DNA of 64,000 nt from Enterococcus alishanensis (lineage in GTDB: Bacteria; Bacillota; Bacilli; Lactobacillales; Enterococcaceae). Below, one piece after another: positions 51,686 through 60,969 of the stretch; position 1 is the stretch's first letter, and each line of letters starts with the position of its first letter. Under the pieces are notes generated by a model that had not been told where the DNA came from, did no database searches, and saw nothing but the letters and a program-made list of their open reading frames with translations. The translations under genes and the position numbers were made by a program. Location: positions 248,001 to 312,000 of the forward strand of contig NZ_JAHUZB010000003.1 in assembly GCF_019218635.1 (NCBI RefSeq). Direction: 5' to 3'.

Positions 51686-54313
51686 ATGAAACGCTGGGTT
51701 TATTTATTTTCAGAAGGATCAAAGGAACAAAGAGATTTACTAGGAGGCAAGGGCGCCAATCTAGCTGAAATGACTAAATTAGGCTTGCCGGTACCGACTG
51801 GCTTTACCGTAACAACGGAAGCATGTTTACATTATTTAAACAATGGCAACGTGTTAACGGATGATATGAAAGATCAAGTAATGGCATCAGTGATGCAGCT
51901 AGAAGAAAAAACAGGAAAATCTTTTGGCGATTTCAAGAATCCATTATTGGTTTCAGTACGTAGCGGCTCAAAATTCTCTATGCCTGGGATGATGGATACC
52001 GTTTTAAATCTTGGTTTGAATGACGAAACAGTTGAAAGTTTGGTACGTAATTCCGAAAATGAACGTTTTGCTTATGATTGTTACCGCCGCTTATTACAAA
52101 TGTTTGGTGATGTGGTAATGGGCATCGATAATAGTAAATTTGAATCGCGGATTACTCAGTTGAAACAATCAGAAGGTTTGAATTTTGATAATGAATTAAC
52201 TGCTAATCATTGGAAACGAATTGTAAGCGAGTACAAACAACTGTATCGGGAAAACTTAGATCGTGATTTCCCACAAGATCCTGTTGAACAACTTTATTTA
52301 GCTATTGAAGCTGTCTTTGGCAGTTGGAATAATAATCGAGCAAAAACATATCGCCGCTTGCATGACATTTCAGATGATTTAGGTACGGCAGTAAATATTC
52401 AAGAGATGGTCTTCGGTAACTTTGGTGAAACTTCCGGCACTGGTGTAGTATTTTCTCGCAATCCATCAAATGGTGAGCCGGGATTATTCGGGGAGTATTT
52501 AATCAATGCCCAAGGCGAGGATGTGGTGGCAGGTGTGCGCACACCAAAATCAATTCAAGTTTTAGCTGAAGACATGCCAGAACAATTTGAACAATTAGAT
52601 ACAATTTGTAAAAATCTCGAAAAACATTATAAAGATATGCAGGATGTCGAGTTTACGATTGAGCGGGGTAAATTATTTATTCTACAAACTCGCAGTGGAA
52701 AACGAACTTCTAAAGCACAATTGGCGATTATTTTAGACTTATTTAAAGAAGGAATAATTGATGAAGAAACATTAGTTCAACGAATTGAAGCCAAAGATTT
52801 AGAAGCAGCTTTGCATCCTAGCTTTGATGTAAAAGCGTTAAAAAATCGGGTTCATTTCTTATCTGGTTTGGCAGCAAGTCCTGGTGCAGCAGTCGGCGCG
52901 GCTTACTTTACAGCTGAAGCAGCTACTGAAGCTAAAGACCGCGGTGAAAGAGTTATTTTGGTGCGAGAAGAAACTTCACCAGAAGACATTGAAGGAATTG
53001 CCGTAGCGGAAGCCGTTGTTACTAGTCGCGGCGGAATGACTTCTCACGCCGCAGTTGTTGCTCGTGGTATGGGTATTTGCTCAGTAGTTGGTTGTGAAGC
53101 ATTAACAGTAGTTGATGGTGAAAATCGTGGAACTGTTGGTGAAGAAACAATTGAAGAAGGGACCATTCTATCCGTGGATGGGACAGCTGGAAAAATTTAT
53201 TTCGGTGAAATTCCGATGGAAGAAGTAGCAAATACGGTTGCTTTAGATGATTTACATGAAATTTGGGATCGTCATGCAACCATTAAAGTTCGTGCCAATG
53301 CAGAAACACCAAATGATATTGAAACAGCCATGGCCTTAGGCGCGGTGGGCATTGGCTTAGCTAGAACGGAGCACATGTTCTTTGAGAAAACTCGTTTATT
53401 GCAGTTCCGTCGCTTGATTTTAGCGGATACTTTGCAAGAACGCCAAGAAGTTTTAAAAGAATTAAAAGAAGTCCAAAAACAAGATTTCAAATTTATGTAT
53501 CAAGCGGGAGCTGGTAAATCAGAAAATGTTCGTTTACTGGATCCACCATTGCATGAATTTTTACCGAAAACAACTGAAGAATGTCGTGAAGTGGCCAAAG
53601 CTTTAGGTAAAACTTTAAATGAAGTGAAACGTAAATCGGATAACTTATCTGAAACAAATCCAATGTTAGGTTTCCGTGGATTACGTCTTGGAGTGGCTTA
53701 CCCAGAAATTTATCAAATGCAAGGAGAAGCAATTATCGAAGCTGCTTATGAAGTCATGGCAGAGCAAGGATTTGAAATAAAACCAGAAATCATGATTCCA
53801 TTTACAATTGATGCGACAGAATTTGCGACTGTCCGTCATTCAATTGAAGAAGCAGTCCAAAAAGTCATGGCAGAAAAACAATTGCCGTTAGATTATCAAA
53901 TCGGTACGATGATTGAAATCCCGCGGGCTTGCTTTGTGGCTGATGAAATTGCTAAACATGCTGACTTCTTCAGTTTTGGTACCAATGACTTAACTCAAAT
54001 GGTTCTAGGTTTGTCCCGTGATGATTCACCAAGAATTGTAACGCAGTACCTAGATGCTGGCATCTTCCAAGATGATCCTTTCCAAGTTATCGACGAAGCA
54101 GGTGTGGGTGCGATGATTAAGATTGCGATTGAAAATGGTCGTAAAACCAATCCTAATTTAAAAATTGGTATATGTGGTGAAGCAGCTGCACATCCGAAGT
54201 CAATCGAATTTTTAAGTACGCTACCAATTGATTATATTTCTTGCTCGCCATTTAGAATTCCGCAAGCAAAAATGAAATTGGCTCAAGTTCGCGTGGAAGA
54301 AACTATCAAATAA
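51686..54313 (+). CDS. ppdK: Pyruvate, phosphate dikinase
   Basis: This 875-residue enzyme interconverts pyruvate, ATP and phosphate with phosphoenolpyruvate, AMP and pyrophosphate. The N-terminal ATP-grasp part (about 1-340) has GGKGANLAEMTKLGLPVPTG near residue 20, the central swivelling domain carries the phosphorylated His454 in GGMTSHAAVVARG, and the C-terminal PEP barrel (about 515-875) has LGFRGLRLGVAYPEIY near 662 and the active-site Cys830 in GICGEAAAHP. Length is normal (about 875-880). It stands alone with its own promoter and terminator. No regulatory protein (PDRP) gene is adjacent. It could work in gluconeogenesis or in PPi-linked glycolysis. Confidence 0.95.
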   Translation: MKRWVYLFSEGSKEQRDLLGGKGANLAEMTKLGLPVPTGFTVTTEACLHYLNNGNVLTDDMKDQVMASVMQLEEKTGKSFGDFKNPLLVSVRSGSKFSMPGMMDTVLNLGLNDETVESLVRNSENERFAYDCYRRLLQMFGDVVMGIDNSKFESRITQLKQSEGLNFDNELTANHWKRIVSEYKQLYRENLDRDFPQDPVEQLYLAIEAVFGSWNNNRAKTYRRLHDISDDLGTAVNIQEMVFGNFGETSGTGVVFSRNPSNGEPGLFGEYLINAQGEDVVAGVRTPKSIQVLAEDMPEQFEQLDTICKNLEKHYKDMQDVEFTIERGKLFILQTRSGKRTSKAQLAIILDLFKEGIIDEETLVQRIEAKDLEAALHPSFDVKALKNRVHFLSGLAASPGAAVGAAYFTAEAATEAKDRGERVILVREETSPEDIEGIAVAEAVVTSRGGMTSHAAVVARGMGICSVVGCEALTVVDGENRGTVGEETIEEGTILSVDGTAGKIYFGEIPMEEVANTVALDDLHEIWDRHATIKVRANAETPNDIETAMALGAVGIGLARTEHMFFEKTRLLQFRRLILADTLQERQEVLKELKEVQKQDFKFMYQAGAGKSENVRLLDPPLHEFLPKTTEECREVAKALGKTLNEVKRKSDNLSETNPMLGFRGLRLGVAYPEIYQMQGEAIIEAAYEVMAEQGFEIKPEIMIPFTIDATEFATVRHSIEEAVQKVMAEKQLPLDYQIGTMIEIPRACFVADEIAKHADFFSFGTNDLTQMVLGLSRDDSPRIVTQYLDAGIFQDDPFQVIDEAGVGAMIKIAIENGRKTNPNLKIGICGEAAAHPKSIEFLSTLPIDYISCSPFRIPQAKMKLAQVRVEETIK

Positions 54314-54362
54314 CAATTGTCAGACAATTCAAATAGCTTGTATAAAAATTGAAAAGTTATTC

Positions 54363-54395
54363 AAAAAGAGATGGAAGAAATTTTCATCTCTTTTT
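54363..54395 (+). terminator. Rho-independent terminator after ppdK
   Basis: An 11-bp stem (54363-54373 with 54385-54395) with an 11-base loop contains the T-run in its 3' arm. Confidence 0.88.
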
Positions 54396-54489
54396 CTTCG
54401 TCTTCTTACGATTATTTAATTATTAGAAGAATTTCACTTTTTAAATGAAAAAATTAGATTTTTTCTCACCAAATCCAGTAAAAAGTAAT

Positions 54490-54895
54490 TTGTAAACGGT
54501 GCCAATATCCTATATAATTATAGTTAGGGCGATAACGATGCTAATGAGCAAAAATAGCTCTTTAGTATGCTAGCTTTGGTAACTGAATAGGTTTAATTAT
54601 CATAAAAATGGGAAATTAAAATTTTTTTATGAGAAATTTGTTATTTTCAGAATGACACAGAAAACGATTTAGCGTATAATGTTTTGCGGAGGAGGTGAAC
54701 TTTTCTGCGACTTTGGTTAGGAGAAATAACAACGCTTGTTGTATTATAGTCAGTTGCTCATGATTTTTTCATGACTGAGGTGACTAAACAAAATTAATCT
54801 TTATTCAGTCAGACTAGCGGTTTGACCCAAGTTTTTTTCTTACGATCTAACAAGTAACTTAACTTGTTAAATAAATATGGAAGCAGGGATAGACA
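54490..54895 (+). promoter_or_regulatory. Long leader with two promoters before pepV
   Basis: Promoter 1: TTGTAA (54490-54495), 17 bp, TATAAT (54513-54518). Promoter 2: ATGACA (54652-54657), 17 bp, TATAAT (54675-54680). The second transcript would begin near 54687 with GCGGAGGAGG, a strong anti-16S match without a good start codon behind it. Further on are a CATGA-T5-TCATG hairpin within a longer imperfect stem (about 54750-54785), a T7 run near 54833, and an 8-bp stem (54848-54855 with 54862-54869). It may encode a small RNA or a regulatory leader; it resembles no class I can name. Confidence 0.5.
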
Positions 54896-56308
54896 ATGAC
54901 AATCGATTGGCAAAAAGAAGTAGAAGCACGCAAAGATGATTTACTTCGTGATTTAGGCGACTTAATCAGAATTAATAGTGTGCGAGACGTGGAACATGGA
55001 ACTAAAGAAGAACCTTTAGGACCTGGACCATCTAAAGCGTTATATGAAATGTTAGATATCGCTAAACGTGATGGTTTTGAAACGAAAAATGTTGCCAATG
55101 TAGCAGGACACATTGATTACGGTGAAGGCGATGACATGGTAGGTTTATTAGGTCACGTGGACGTAGTACCAGTAGACGATAACTGGGATACAGATCCTTT
55201 CGAACCAGTAATCAAAGATGGTAAATTATATGCTCGTGGTTCTAGCGATGATAAAGGTCCGTTAATGGCTTCTTATTATGCTATGAAAATTATTAGAGAC
55301 TTAAAATTACCAATCTCTAAAAAAATCCGCATCATCATCGGTACAGATGAAGAAAGTGAATGGTATGGTATCCATCGTTATATGGAAACTGAAGAAATGC
55401 CTAAATTTGGATTCTCTCCAGACGCTAACTTCCCAATCATCAATGGTGAAAAAGGAATTTTATCTTATGTCGTAACATTTGCTGACAAAGCAGCTGATAA
55501 CGGTGACTTTGATTTAGTAAGCATGAAATCTGGCTTACGTACAAACATGGTACCAGGGGATGCTACTGCTGTTCTTAAAGTGAACGAAGGTAACGTTGCT
55601 GACATGAAAGCAGCTTTTGAAAAATTCATCGCTGACAACAGTCTAAAAGGTGAATTTAAAGAAGAAGGCGGAAATGTAACAATCACTGTAATTGGTAAAG
55701 GTGCACACGCACAAGAACCTAAATTCGGTGTGAACTCAGCTACTTTCTTAGCAGACTTCTTAAAAGGCTACAAATTAGATTCAAATGGTCAAAACTACAT
55801 CAACACAATCGCAAATTACATGCACTTAGATTACACAGGTAAAAAATTAGGTGCTTATCACAAACATGATGTAATGGGTGAATCTACTGCATCAGCGAAC
55901 TTATTTGATTACACAAACGACGGCGTGAAAAACATTACTATTAATGTCCGCCATCCAGAAGGTATCACTAAAGATGAAATCATGGACAATATGGTAGGAA
56001 TCTTAAAAGATGCTGATGTATCAATTGAAATCGTTGGCGATATTAAAACACCTCATTATGTACCAGGTGACGATCCATTAGTTCAAACACTATTAGCTGT
56101 TTACGAAGATCACACTGGTGAAAAAGGACATGAAATGACAATTGGTGGCGGTACTTACGGCCGAATCCTAGAACGTGGTGTTGCTTATGGCGCAATGTTC
56201 CCTGGTGAAGAAAACGTAATGCACCAACCAAATGAATATATGCCGATTGATAGTTTATTAAAAGCGACAGCGATCTATGCGGATGCTATTTATCGTTTAG
56301 CTAAATAA
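54896..56308 (+). CDS. pepV: Dipeptidase PepV
   Basis: This 470-residue cytosolic zinc dipeptidase of the M20A family cleaves many dipeptides, chiefly with hydrophobic N-terminal residues. The metal and catalytic residues lie in LLGHVDVVPVDDNWDTDPF near residue 85, GSSDDKGPLMASYYAM near 116, IIGTDEESEWYGI near 149, and VMHQPNEYMPID near the end. The lid domain lies at about 185-380. Codon use is strongly biased, as in highly expressed genes. It is followed by an oligopeptide transporter gene, so uptake of peptides and their hydrolysis are encoded together. Confidence 0.94.
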   Translation: MTIDWQKEVEARKDDLLRDLGDLIRINSVRDVEHGTKEEPLGPGPSKALYEMLDIAKRDGFETKNVANVAGHIDYGEGDDMVGLLGHVDVVPVDDNWDTDPFEPVIKDGKLYARGSSDDKGPLMASYYAMKIIRDLKLPISKKIRIIIGTDEESEWYGIHRYMETEEMPKFGFSPDANFPIINGEKGILSYVVTFADKAADNGDFDLVSMKSGLRTNMVPGDATAVLKVNEGNVADMKAAFEKFIADNSLKGEFKEEGGNVTITVIGKGAHAQEPKFGVNSATFLADFLKGYKLDSNGQNYINTIANYMHLDYTGKKLGAYHKHDVMGESTASANLFDYTNDGVKNITINVRHPEGITKDEIMDNMVGILKDADVSIEIVGDIKTPHYVPGDDPLVQTLLAVYEDHTGEKGHEMTIGGGTYGRILERGVAYGAMFPGEENVMHQPNEYMPIDSLLKATAIYADAIYRLAK

Positions 56309-56311
56309 AAA

Positions 56312-56352
56312 GGGAGTTCTGTGTGGAGTCCTTTTTTCAGGGCTCCTCACTT
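56312..56352 (+). terminator. Terminator-like hairpins after pepV
   Basis: AAAAGG/CCTTTTTT and GGAGTCC/GGGCTCC pairings overlap around a T6 run (about 56331-56336). Only one can form at a time. The first looks like a normal intrinsic terminator; the pair may allow partial readthrough into the transporter gene. Confidence 0.55.
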
Positions 56353-56374
56353 TTTAAATGAAAAAAGGTAGGGT

Positions 56375-58324
56375 ATGAAAGAAGGGATAGGTAAAATGAA
56401 AAAATTGTCAAAAGGTGCATATGGCGGTGTCGCTGGTAAGGATTATGTACCATACGTAGAGGAAAAGCCTAAAAAGGCTGGTTCTACCATCATCTTAATT
56501 TTAGGGATTTTATTAGCTGCCTTGTTTGCCGCTTCAACTGCTTACTCAGGGATGAAAGCCGGTTTAACTGTAGCAGCAGGGATTCCAGGTGCAATTATTG
56601 GTTCAGGTCTAGTGGCCGTATTAGTAAAACCTAGAACAATCCTAGGAAAGAACTTATTACAATTAATGTCAAGTGGTGGTGAATCTGTAGCCTCTGGTAT
56701 GATCTTCGTATTACCTGCCGTAGTTTTAGTCGGTGGTAAAATCAACTTTATCCAAGGTGTCGGTTTAGGTGTCGGCGCAGTATTACTTGGTGTTGGTGTG
56801 TTCTCATTAGTTCAAGAATACATGTTAGTTGAAGAACATGGTAAATTGGTCTATCCAGAAGCAATGGCGATTTCTGAAACGTTAGTTGCCTCAGATACTG
56901 GTGGCGATTCTCTTAAATATATGGGAATTGGTTTTGGTATCGGTGGGGTAATTACTGCTTTAACTGGTTCTGTATTTGGTATTATGAATAACGTTATTGG
57001 TTATACAAACGAACAATTCTACAAATGGAATTTCCAAATGGAAGTTAATCCACTGTTAGCTGGTATTGGTTTCATCGTAGGGATGGACGTATCTTTACTA
57101 ATGTTTGCTGGTTCAATCTTAGCTAACTTTGCAATTGCGCCATTATTAGGTTATTTCATGGGTATGGCTGGTCCTGGTGCATTTACTTGGGACAACGCAA
57201 GTCAATTATTAAGTGCAGCTGACTTCTCAGTAATCTCTGGTTCTTATGTACGTTACATCGGAGCTGGTATGATGATTTCTGGTGGTTTAATTGGTGCAAT
57301 TAAATTAATTCCGACTATTGTAACTTCAATTTCTGCAACTTTAAAAGGTCGCAAATCTGAAGGTGCTGAAGCAAATGAGGGCGGCGGCGGAATCTTACCA
57401 TTATTAATTGGTGCAGTTGTTGCAATCGTAATGGGCTTCGTTATTACTGGAAGCATTTCAATGGCACTTATTGGTGGTATTTTATCAATCATCTTAAGTT
57501 TACTATTCGTTATCGTAGCCGGACGTTTAACTGGTACAATCGGTACATCTAACTTACCGGTATCAGGTATGACAATCGCGTCAATGGTTATCTTAACTTT
57601 AGTATTCGTAGTAATGGGCTGGACTTCAGCTGAAAATACGCAACAATTACTATTATTTGGTACCTTTATCGTGTTGGCTATCTCTGTTGGTGGTGGTTAC
57701 TCACAATCACAAAAAGTTACTTTCGTTATGGGTGGTAACTTAAATGAAGGTCGTCGCTACTTCATGATCGCTGGTATCGTGGGTGTTGTTATCGTTACTG
57801 GTATGATGGTAATCTTAACACCTCAATTAGCTATTACAGGTGCGAACCCACCATTTGGTTTGCCACAAGCGAACTTAATGGCAACATTAACTTCAGGTAT
57901 TATTTCAGGTAGCTTACCATGGCACATGGTTATCGCTGGTATCGCAATGGGTATCGTATTAACATTGATGAAAGTTCCAGTAATGACATTTGCGATTGGT
58001 TTCTACTTACCAATTTCTACGACTTCAATCATTTTAGTTGGGGCATTAATCCGTGTATTAATCGAACGATTAAACAAAAAAGAAGCTGTCGAAGTCGGCG
58101 AAGAAAGAATTACTTTGGGTGTCAGCTTATCCTCTGGTTTAATCGCTGGTGGTTCAATCATCGGTTTAATCGGAATTATCTTACAAGTAACTGGTATTGT
58201 TACTCCAGGAACACCAACTGGCTTTTTAGGTGGTAATGGTGCAGGAGTACTAATTCTGATCGTGTTAGTAATTGCAATCATCGTACCTTTACTAAGCGTA
58301 AAGAAAGTGAAAAGTAATGACTAA
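56375..58324 (+). CDS. OPT family oligopeptide transporter
   Basis: This 649-residue membrane protein has about 15 hydrophobic segments typical of the OPT family, which imports small peptides or metal chelates, probably with protons. Notable stretches are STAYSGMKAGLTVAAGIPGA near residue 56, SSGGESVASGMIFVLPAVVL near 96, VYPEAMAISETLVASDTGG near 157 (opening with KL), and SLPWHMVIAGIAMGIVLTL near 511. The start is uncertain: ATG 56375 has a close AGGTAGGG, while ATG 56396 gives the natural-looking N-terminus MKKLSKGAYGG. It follows pepV and overlaps the PqqD-like gene by 8 bp. Confidence 0.9.
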   Translation: MKEGIGKMKKLSKGAYGGVAGKDYVPYVEEKPKKAGSTIILILGILLAALFAASTAYSGMKAGLTVAAGIPGAIIGSGLVAVLVKPRTILGKNLLQLMSSGGESVASGMIFVLPAVVLVGGKINFIQGVGLGVGAVLLGVGVFSLVQEYMLVEEHGKLVYPEAMAISETLVASDTGGDSLKYMGIGFGIGGVITALTGSVFGIMNNVIGYTNEQFYKWNFQMEVNPLLAGIGFIVGMDVSLLMFAGSILANFAIAPLLGYFMGMAGPGAFTWDNASQLLSAADFSVISGSYVRYIGAGMMISGGLIGAIKLIPTIVTSISATLKGRKSEGAEANEGGGGILPLLIGAVVAIVMGFVITGSISMALIGGILSIILSLLFVIVAGRLTGTIGTSNLPVSGMTIASMVILTLVFVVMGWTSAENTQQLLLFGTFIVLAISVGGGYSQSQKVTFVMGGNLNEGRRYFMIAGIVGVVIVTGMMVILTPQLAITGANPPFGLPQANLMATLTSGIISGSLPWHMVIAGIAMGIVLTLMKVPVMTFAIGFYLPISTTSIILVGALIRVLIERLNKKEAVEVGEERITLGVSLSSGLIAGGSIIGLIGIILQVTGIVTPGTPTGFLGGNGAGVLILIVLVIAIIVPLLSVKKVKSND

Positions 58325-58685
58325 TCAGCAACCTGCTGTGAATGAAGAAACAGCTCGTTTGCTGCAAAGAGTTTATCGTATCAAAGATCCAATTCATTAT
58401 GAAGTTCGGGATGGCGTGGTTTTTATCATTAAAGAAAATAATGCCAAAATCCAAAAAGTCTTACGAAAAATTCGCTATAAGATTCCAAAAACATCTGAGA
58501 TGGAATTGGATGAATATGGTAGTTTCATTTTTCAACAAATTGATGGCGTTAGAACAGTCGGTGAAATTGCTGAATTGCTAGGGGATGCAATCGAAGAAGC
58601 AAATAACCAATTGTATGATCGTCTGATCATTTATATGCATCATTTAGAGAAAAACGAGAAATATATTGAATTGGTAAAGAAATAA
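58317..58685 (+). CDS. PqqD family protein
   Basis: This 122-residue protein shows the PqqD/RRE-type winged-helix pattern. A strand stretch (VRDGVVFIIKENN) precedes IPKTSEMELDEYGSFIFQQI near residue 55, and DGVRTVGEIAELLGDAIEEA near 75 forms the helices that follow. PqqD-like domains bind leader peptides of ribosomally made, modified peptides and pass them to enzymes. Here no radical SAM enzyme or precursor is near. It overlaps the OPT transporter gene by 8 bp, so the two are coupled. A peptide-binding adaptor for the transporter is possible and is pure inference. Confidence 0.8.
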   Translation: MTNQQPAVNEETARLLQRVYRIKDPIHYEVRDGVVFIIKENNAKIQKVLRKIRYKIPKTSEMELDEYGSFIFQQIDGVRTVGEIAELLGDAIEEANNQLYDRLIIYMHHLEKNEKYIELVKK

Positions 58686-58687
58686 AA

Positions 58688-58723
58688 AAAGGCCGTTCTA
58701 GCTTTGGCTAGAACGGCCTTTTT
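58688..58723. terminator. Strong bidirectional terminator
   Basis: A perfect stem of about 14-15 bp (58688-58702 with 58707-58721) with a 4-base loop has an A-run before it and T-run after it, serving both converging genes. Confidence 0.93.
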
Positions 58724-58732
58724 GCGGTTCAG

Positions 58733-59254
58733 TTAAAATGCTGCAATTAAAAAGTCGATTCCTGAAATCATAAAATAAAAACCAACTAAAAATGAAATCG
58801 TAAGTGCTGATGCAGCGGCATTGAATAATAGCATGAAGCCTAAGACAACCCCTAAAATATTGATAATGATTTTAAACCAATAATAACCTGTACTCATTTC
58901 CTTAACCGCCCCAGCCATCAATAATTCTCCTAGAGAATCAATAATGAACCATGCAGCAAAGACATAAGGTAAAGCAATAATTCCAGCAGTTGTGTTAAAC
59001 AGTAGGAAAATGCCCAAAATGACATCAATAATACCTAAAACTAATAACCAAGTCGCTTTTTGACCAGTAAATCTTGCCAAACGACGACGTAAGCCAATTT
59101 GAAAAATCCCTTCTAAAATGGCTGAAATAGCGAATAAGAAAACAATTGCTAAAAGACTACTCAAAGGGTTTTTAAAAACCATTAATGAAGTCAAAATAAA
59201 CAAAATTCCTAACAGAAACTCTCCCCAATTAAATTTGCGTTGATTTGCTACCAT
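58733..59254 (-). CDS. HdeD/DUF308 family membrane protein
   Basis: This 173-residue protein has six short membrane helices (for example EFLLGILFILTSLMVFKNP and AIVFLFAISAILEGIFQIG near 32-50), with the charged pair GLRRRLARF after helix 2. The pattern is that of HdeD-like DUF308 proteins. In E. coli HdeD is linked to acid resistance at high cell density; in Gram-positives the role is open. It is a single gene. Confidence 0.85.
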   Translation of the reverse strand: MVANQRKFNWGEFLLGILFILTSLMVFKNPLSSLLAIVFLFAISAILEGIFQIGLRRRLARFTGQKATWLLVLGIIDVILGIFLLFNTTAGIIALPYVFAAWFIIDSLGELLMAGAVKEMSTGYYWFKIIINILGVVLGFMLLFNAAASALTISFLVGFYFMISGIDFLIAAF

Positions 59255-59631
59255 AATAAATCATTCCTTTCCATTTCCATAAAATAAGTGTAGCCCTAAA
59301 AAAGAATTCTGGAAAATATAAACCATTGAAATGAAAATTAAATGAGAGATAAACTAAAAAAACAGTGTCTAAACAAGATTTAATAAATCTAAAAAAATTA
59401 CTGATAAATGAATAATTATTAAGGAGAAAAAGTATATTTAGCTAGCTAATAAAATCCTATTATTTATAACTATTTAAAAAATATTTCGTAATGTTTCATA
59501 TGTGAGAAACAAAAAGTCTTAAAACTAAATACTCATGGTATTTTCGGATATCCATCTCTTTATGTACTAAAAGAGTTCTTATTTAAAATGTGGATAACTC
59601 TATTCACTAGAGTGTCTTTTAAGGAAGATAA
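59255..59631 (+). other. AT-rich upstream region of the surface-protein locus
   Basis: No open frame or recognisable RNA is visible in this 377-bp stretch. A CACTAGAGTG palindrome lies near 59605-59614, shortly before the AAGGA ribosome binding site (59621-59625) of the next locus. I found no convincing promoter. Confidence 0.4.
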
Positions 59632-60253
59632 TTGAGATAAAGTAATTACTATTTTATTTTCAGGAGTTTTAGGATTTGCAGCAGGTGCCTCAGCGGTCGA
59701 AACTCCTGATAATCCAAGCGCGGGTTCAAAAACCGTAATTGACCAATCAGATACAACGGTTGAAGTTGAAGGAACTTTAGGAATGGATAATACTGATCCT
59801 ACAGCTCCAATCCCAGAAGATGATATAAAATGGGTGAATGTGACTGTTCCAATGAAAACAATTTTCTACAGTGTGGGTAGTTCAACTAGTGTCTCATCTC
59901 CAACTTACACAATTAAAAATAATTCTGGTCGACCTGTAACAGTTACAGCAAATAGTTTTGCAACACAATCATCAGGAGATCTTACTGCTGTAACAAGTCT
60001 AGATGTTGCTCTAAATGTAACAAATGGTCCGACAGTGAACGTTATCACTGATGGTGGAGCTAGTATTGTAACACCGACTGATCTAGGTGAATTAGCAAAT
60101 AGCGAAGGCAAATTAAATGAAGCTGATGCTGAAGATTCGGAATCACAAGAATTAACTTTTGGATATTCAGGTAGTTTTACTGCAGGTGACGTAACAAGTA
60201 CAATTACTGAAACTTACGATCTTGGATTGAAATTTGCTCCAACTGCATGGTAA
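59632..60253 (+). pseudogene. Small WxL-like surface protein gene frameshifted at its second or third codon
   Basis: The long frame (open from 59636) encodes a signal peptide (KVITILFSGVLGFAAGASAV) and a secreted, Thr/Ser-rich, low-Lys mature protein of about 180 residues (IKWVNVTVPMKTIFYSVG near its start, LGLKFAPTAW at its end). It has no start codon in frame. A TTG at 59632-59634 stands 6 bases after AAGGA and would give MRKVITILFSG if one T (near 59638) were absent; as it stands that TTG meets TAA two codons on. The small companion protein downstream shares the phrase EV-x-GTLG. It resembles small proteins of enterococcal WxL clusters. A sequencing error would equally explain it. Confidence 0.72.
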
Positions 60254-60282
60254 TTAGCATTTTTTAAGAGGGGGGCAACAAG

Positions 60283-60522
60283 ATGGATAGCCAAATTGAA
60301 GTTCATGGCACATTGGGCGTTGCACCAACTGAAGAAAAGTTACCTGTGACGAATGTGAGTAAACCAACGCGTACATTCCAAGAGGTAAAAGTTTATCAAG
60401 GTTCGCTACCAAAAACCAATCAATTACCAGAAAGCAGTTTATTGTTTTTAGGCGTAATTTTGTGTTTGATAGCGATTGTGCTAGGAAAACTTAAAAAAAT
60501 TCAGCAGAAACCAATTTGCTGA
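60283..60522 (+). CDS. Small LPxTG-like wall-anchor protein without signal peptide
   Basis: This 79-residue protein ends in a sorting signal: LPKTN near residue 43, a hydrophobic helix SSLLFLGVILCLIAIVLG and a basic tail KLKKIQQK. The N-terminus begins MDSQIEVHGTLG, which looks like the mature end of an exported protein, yet no signal peptide precedes it; the ribosome binding site AGGGGGG is good. Small LPxTG proteins of this type belong to WxL surface-protein clusters. Without a signal peptide it could not reach sortase, so this copy is probably truncated or dead. It follows the frameshifted surface protein by 29 bp. Confidence 0.68.
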   Translation: MDSQIEVHGTLGVAPTEEKLPVTNVSKPTRTFQEVKVYQGSLPKTNQLPESSLLFLGVILCLIAIVLGKLKKIQQKPIC

Positions 60523-60530
60523 AAGATTGA

Positions 60531-60566
60531 AAAAGATCGTTCACAAAATTTTGTGAACGATCTTTT
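60531..60566. terminator. Palindromic bidirectional terminator
   Basis: A perfect 36-bp palindrome (arms 60531-60548 and 60549-60566) with A and T runs at its ends terminates both the surface-protein locus and the minus-strand gene that begins its stop codon next to it. Confidence 0.88.
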
Positions 60567-60782
60567 TTAGTTAAGTGATTGATTTGCTGAAGAGTGTAAT
60601 TGACGATAGTATTTAATAGTTCTTCCAAAGAAATCATTATGGAACTCGTCAAATGATTTGAAAGAAGTAGGATATTGATTACGCTGGTCACGCCACATTT
60701 TTAAGGCATCCGTTTTTAACTTATTGTGTAATTCTTTTTCGGAAATGATTTTGCTGCTGTTATTGTTTATAAATAATTTCAT
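60567..60782 (-). CDS. Small hypothetical protein
   Basis: This 71-residue protein (MKLFINNNSSKIISEKELHN at its start) is hydrophilic, with an aromatic and basic second half (FDEFHNDFFGRTIKYYRQLH). I do not recognise it. I start at the ATG that follows AAGGGG by 8 bases; an in-frame ATG 7 codons upstream has no such site. No membrane segment or signal peptide is visible. It stands alone between two terminated regions. Confidence 0.65.
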   Translation of the reverse strand: MKLFINNNSSKIISEKELHNKLKTDALKMWRDQRNQYPTSFKSFDEFHNDFFGRTIKYYRQLHSSANQSLN

Positions 60783-60969
60783 TAATAATAACCCCTTTGA
60801 CATTTTTTCTAACTTTTATTATACATTTTCATACTGGAAAATAAAAGTTATATAACATGTCATATCTTAAGTTTTTTGATTATTATTATATCAATAAAAG
60901 AATTTGTCGATGATATTATTAATTTATAAAAATAATTCAACTACATTTTTATTTGAATTACACTCGTTA

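Noticed and set aside
53022-53732. Several minus-strand open frames inside ppdK
   Set aside because: They are antisense shadows of a biased coding sequence, with no ribosome binding sites or plausible protein patterns.
54652-54845. Fst/par-type toxin RNA
   Set aside because: No small hydrophobic toxin frame follows the GGAGG, and the direct repeats of par loci are not visible.
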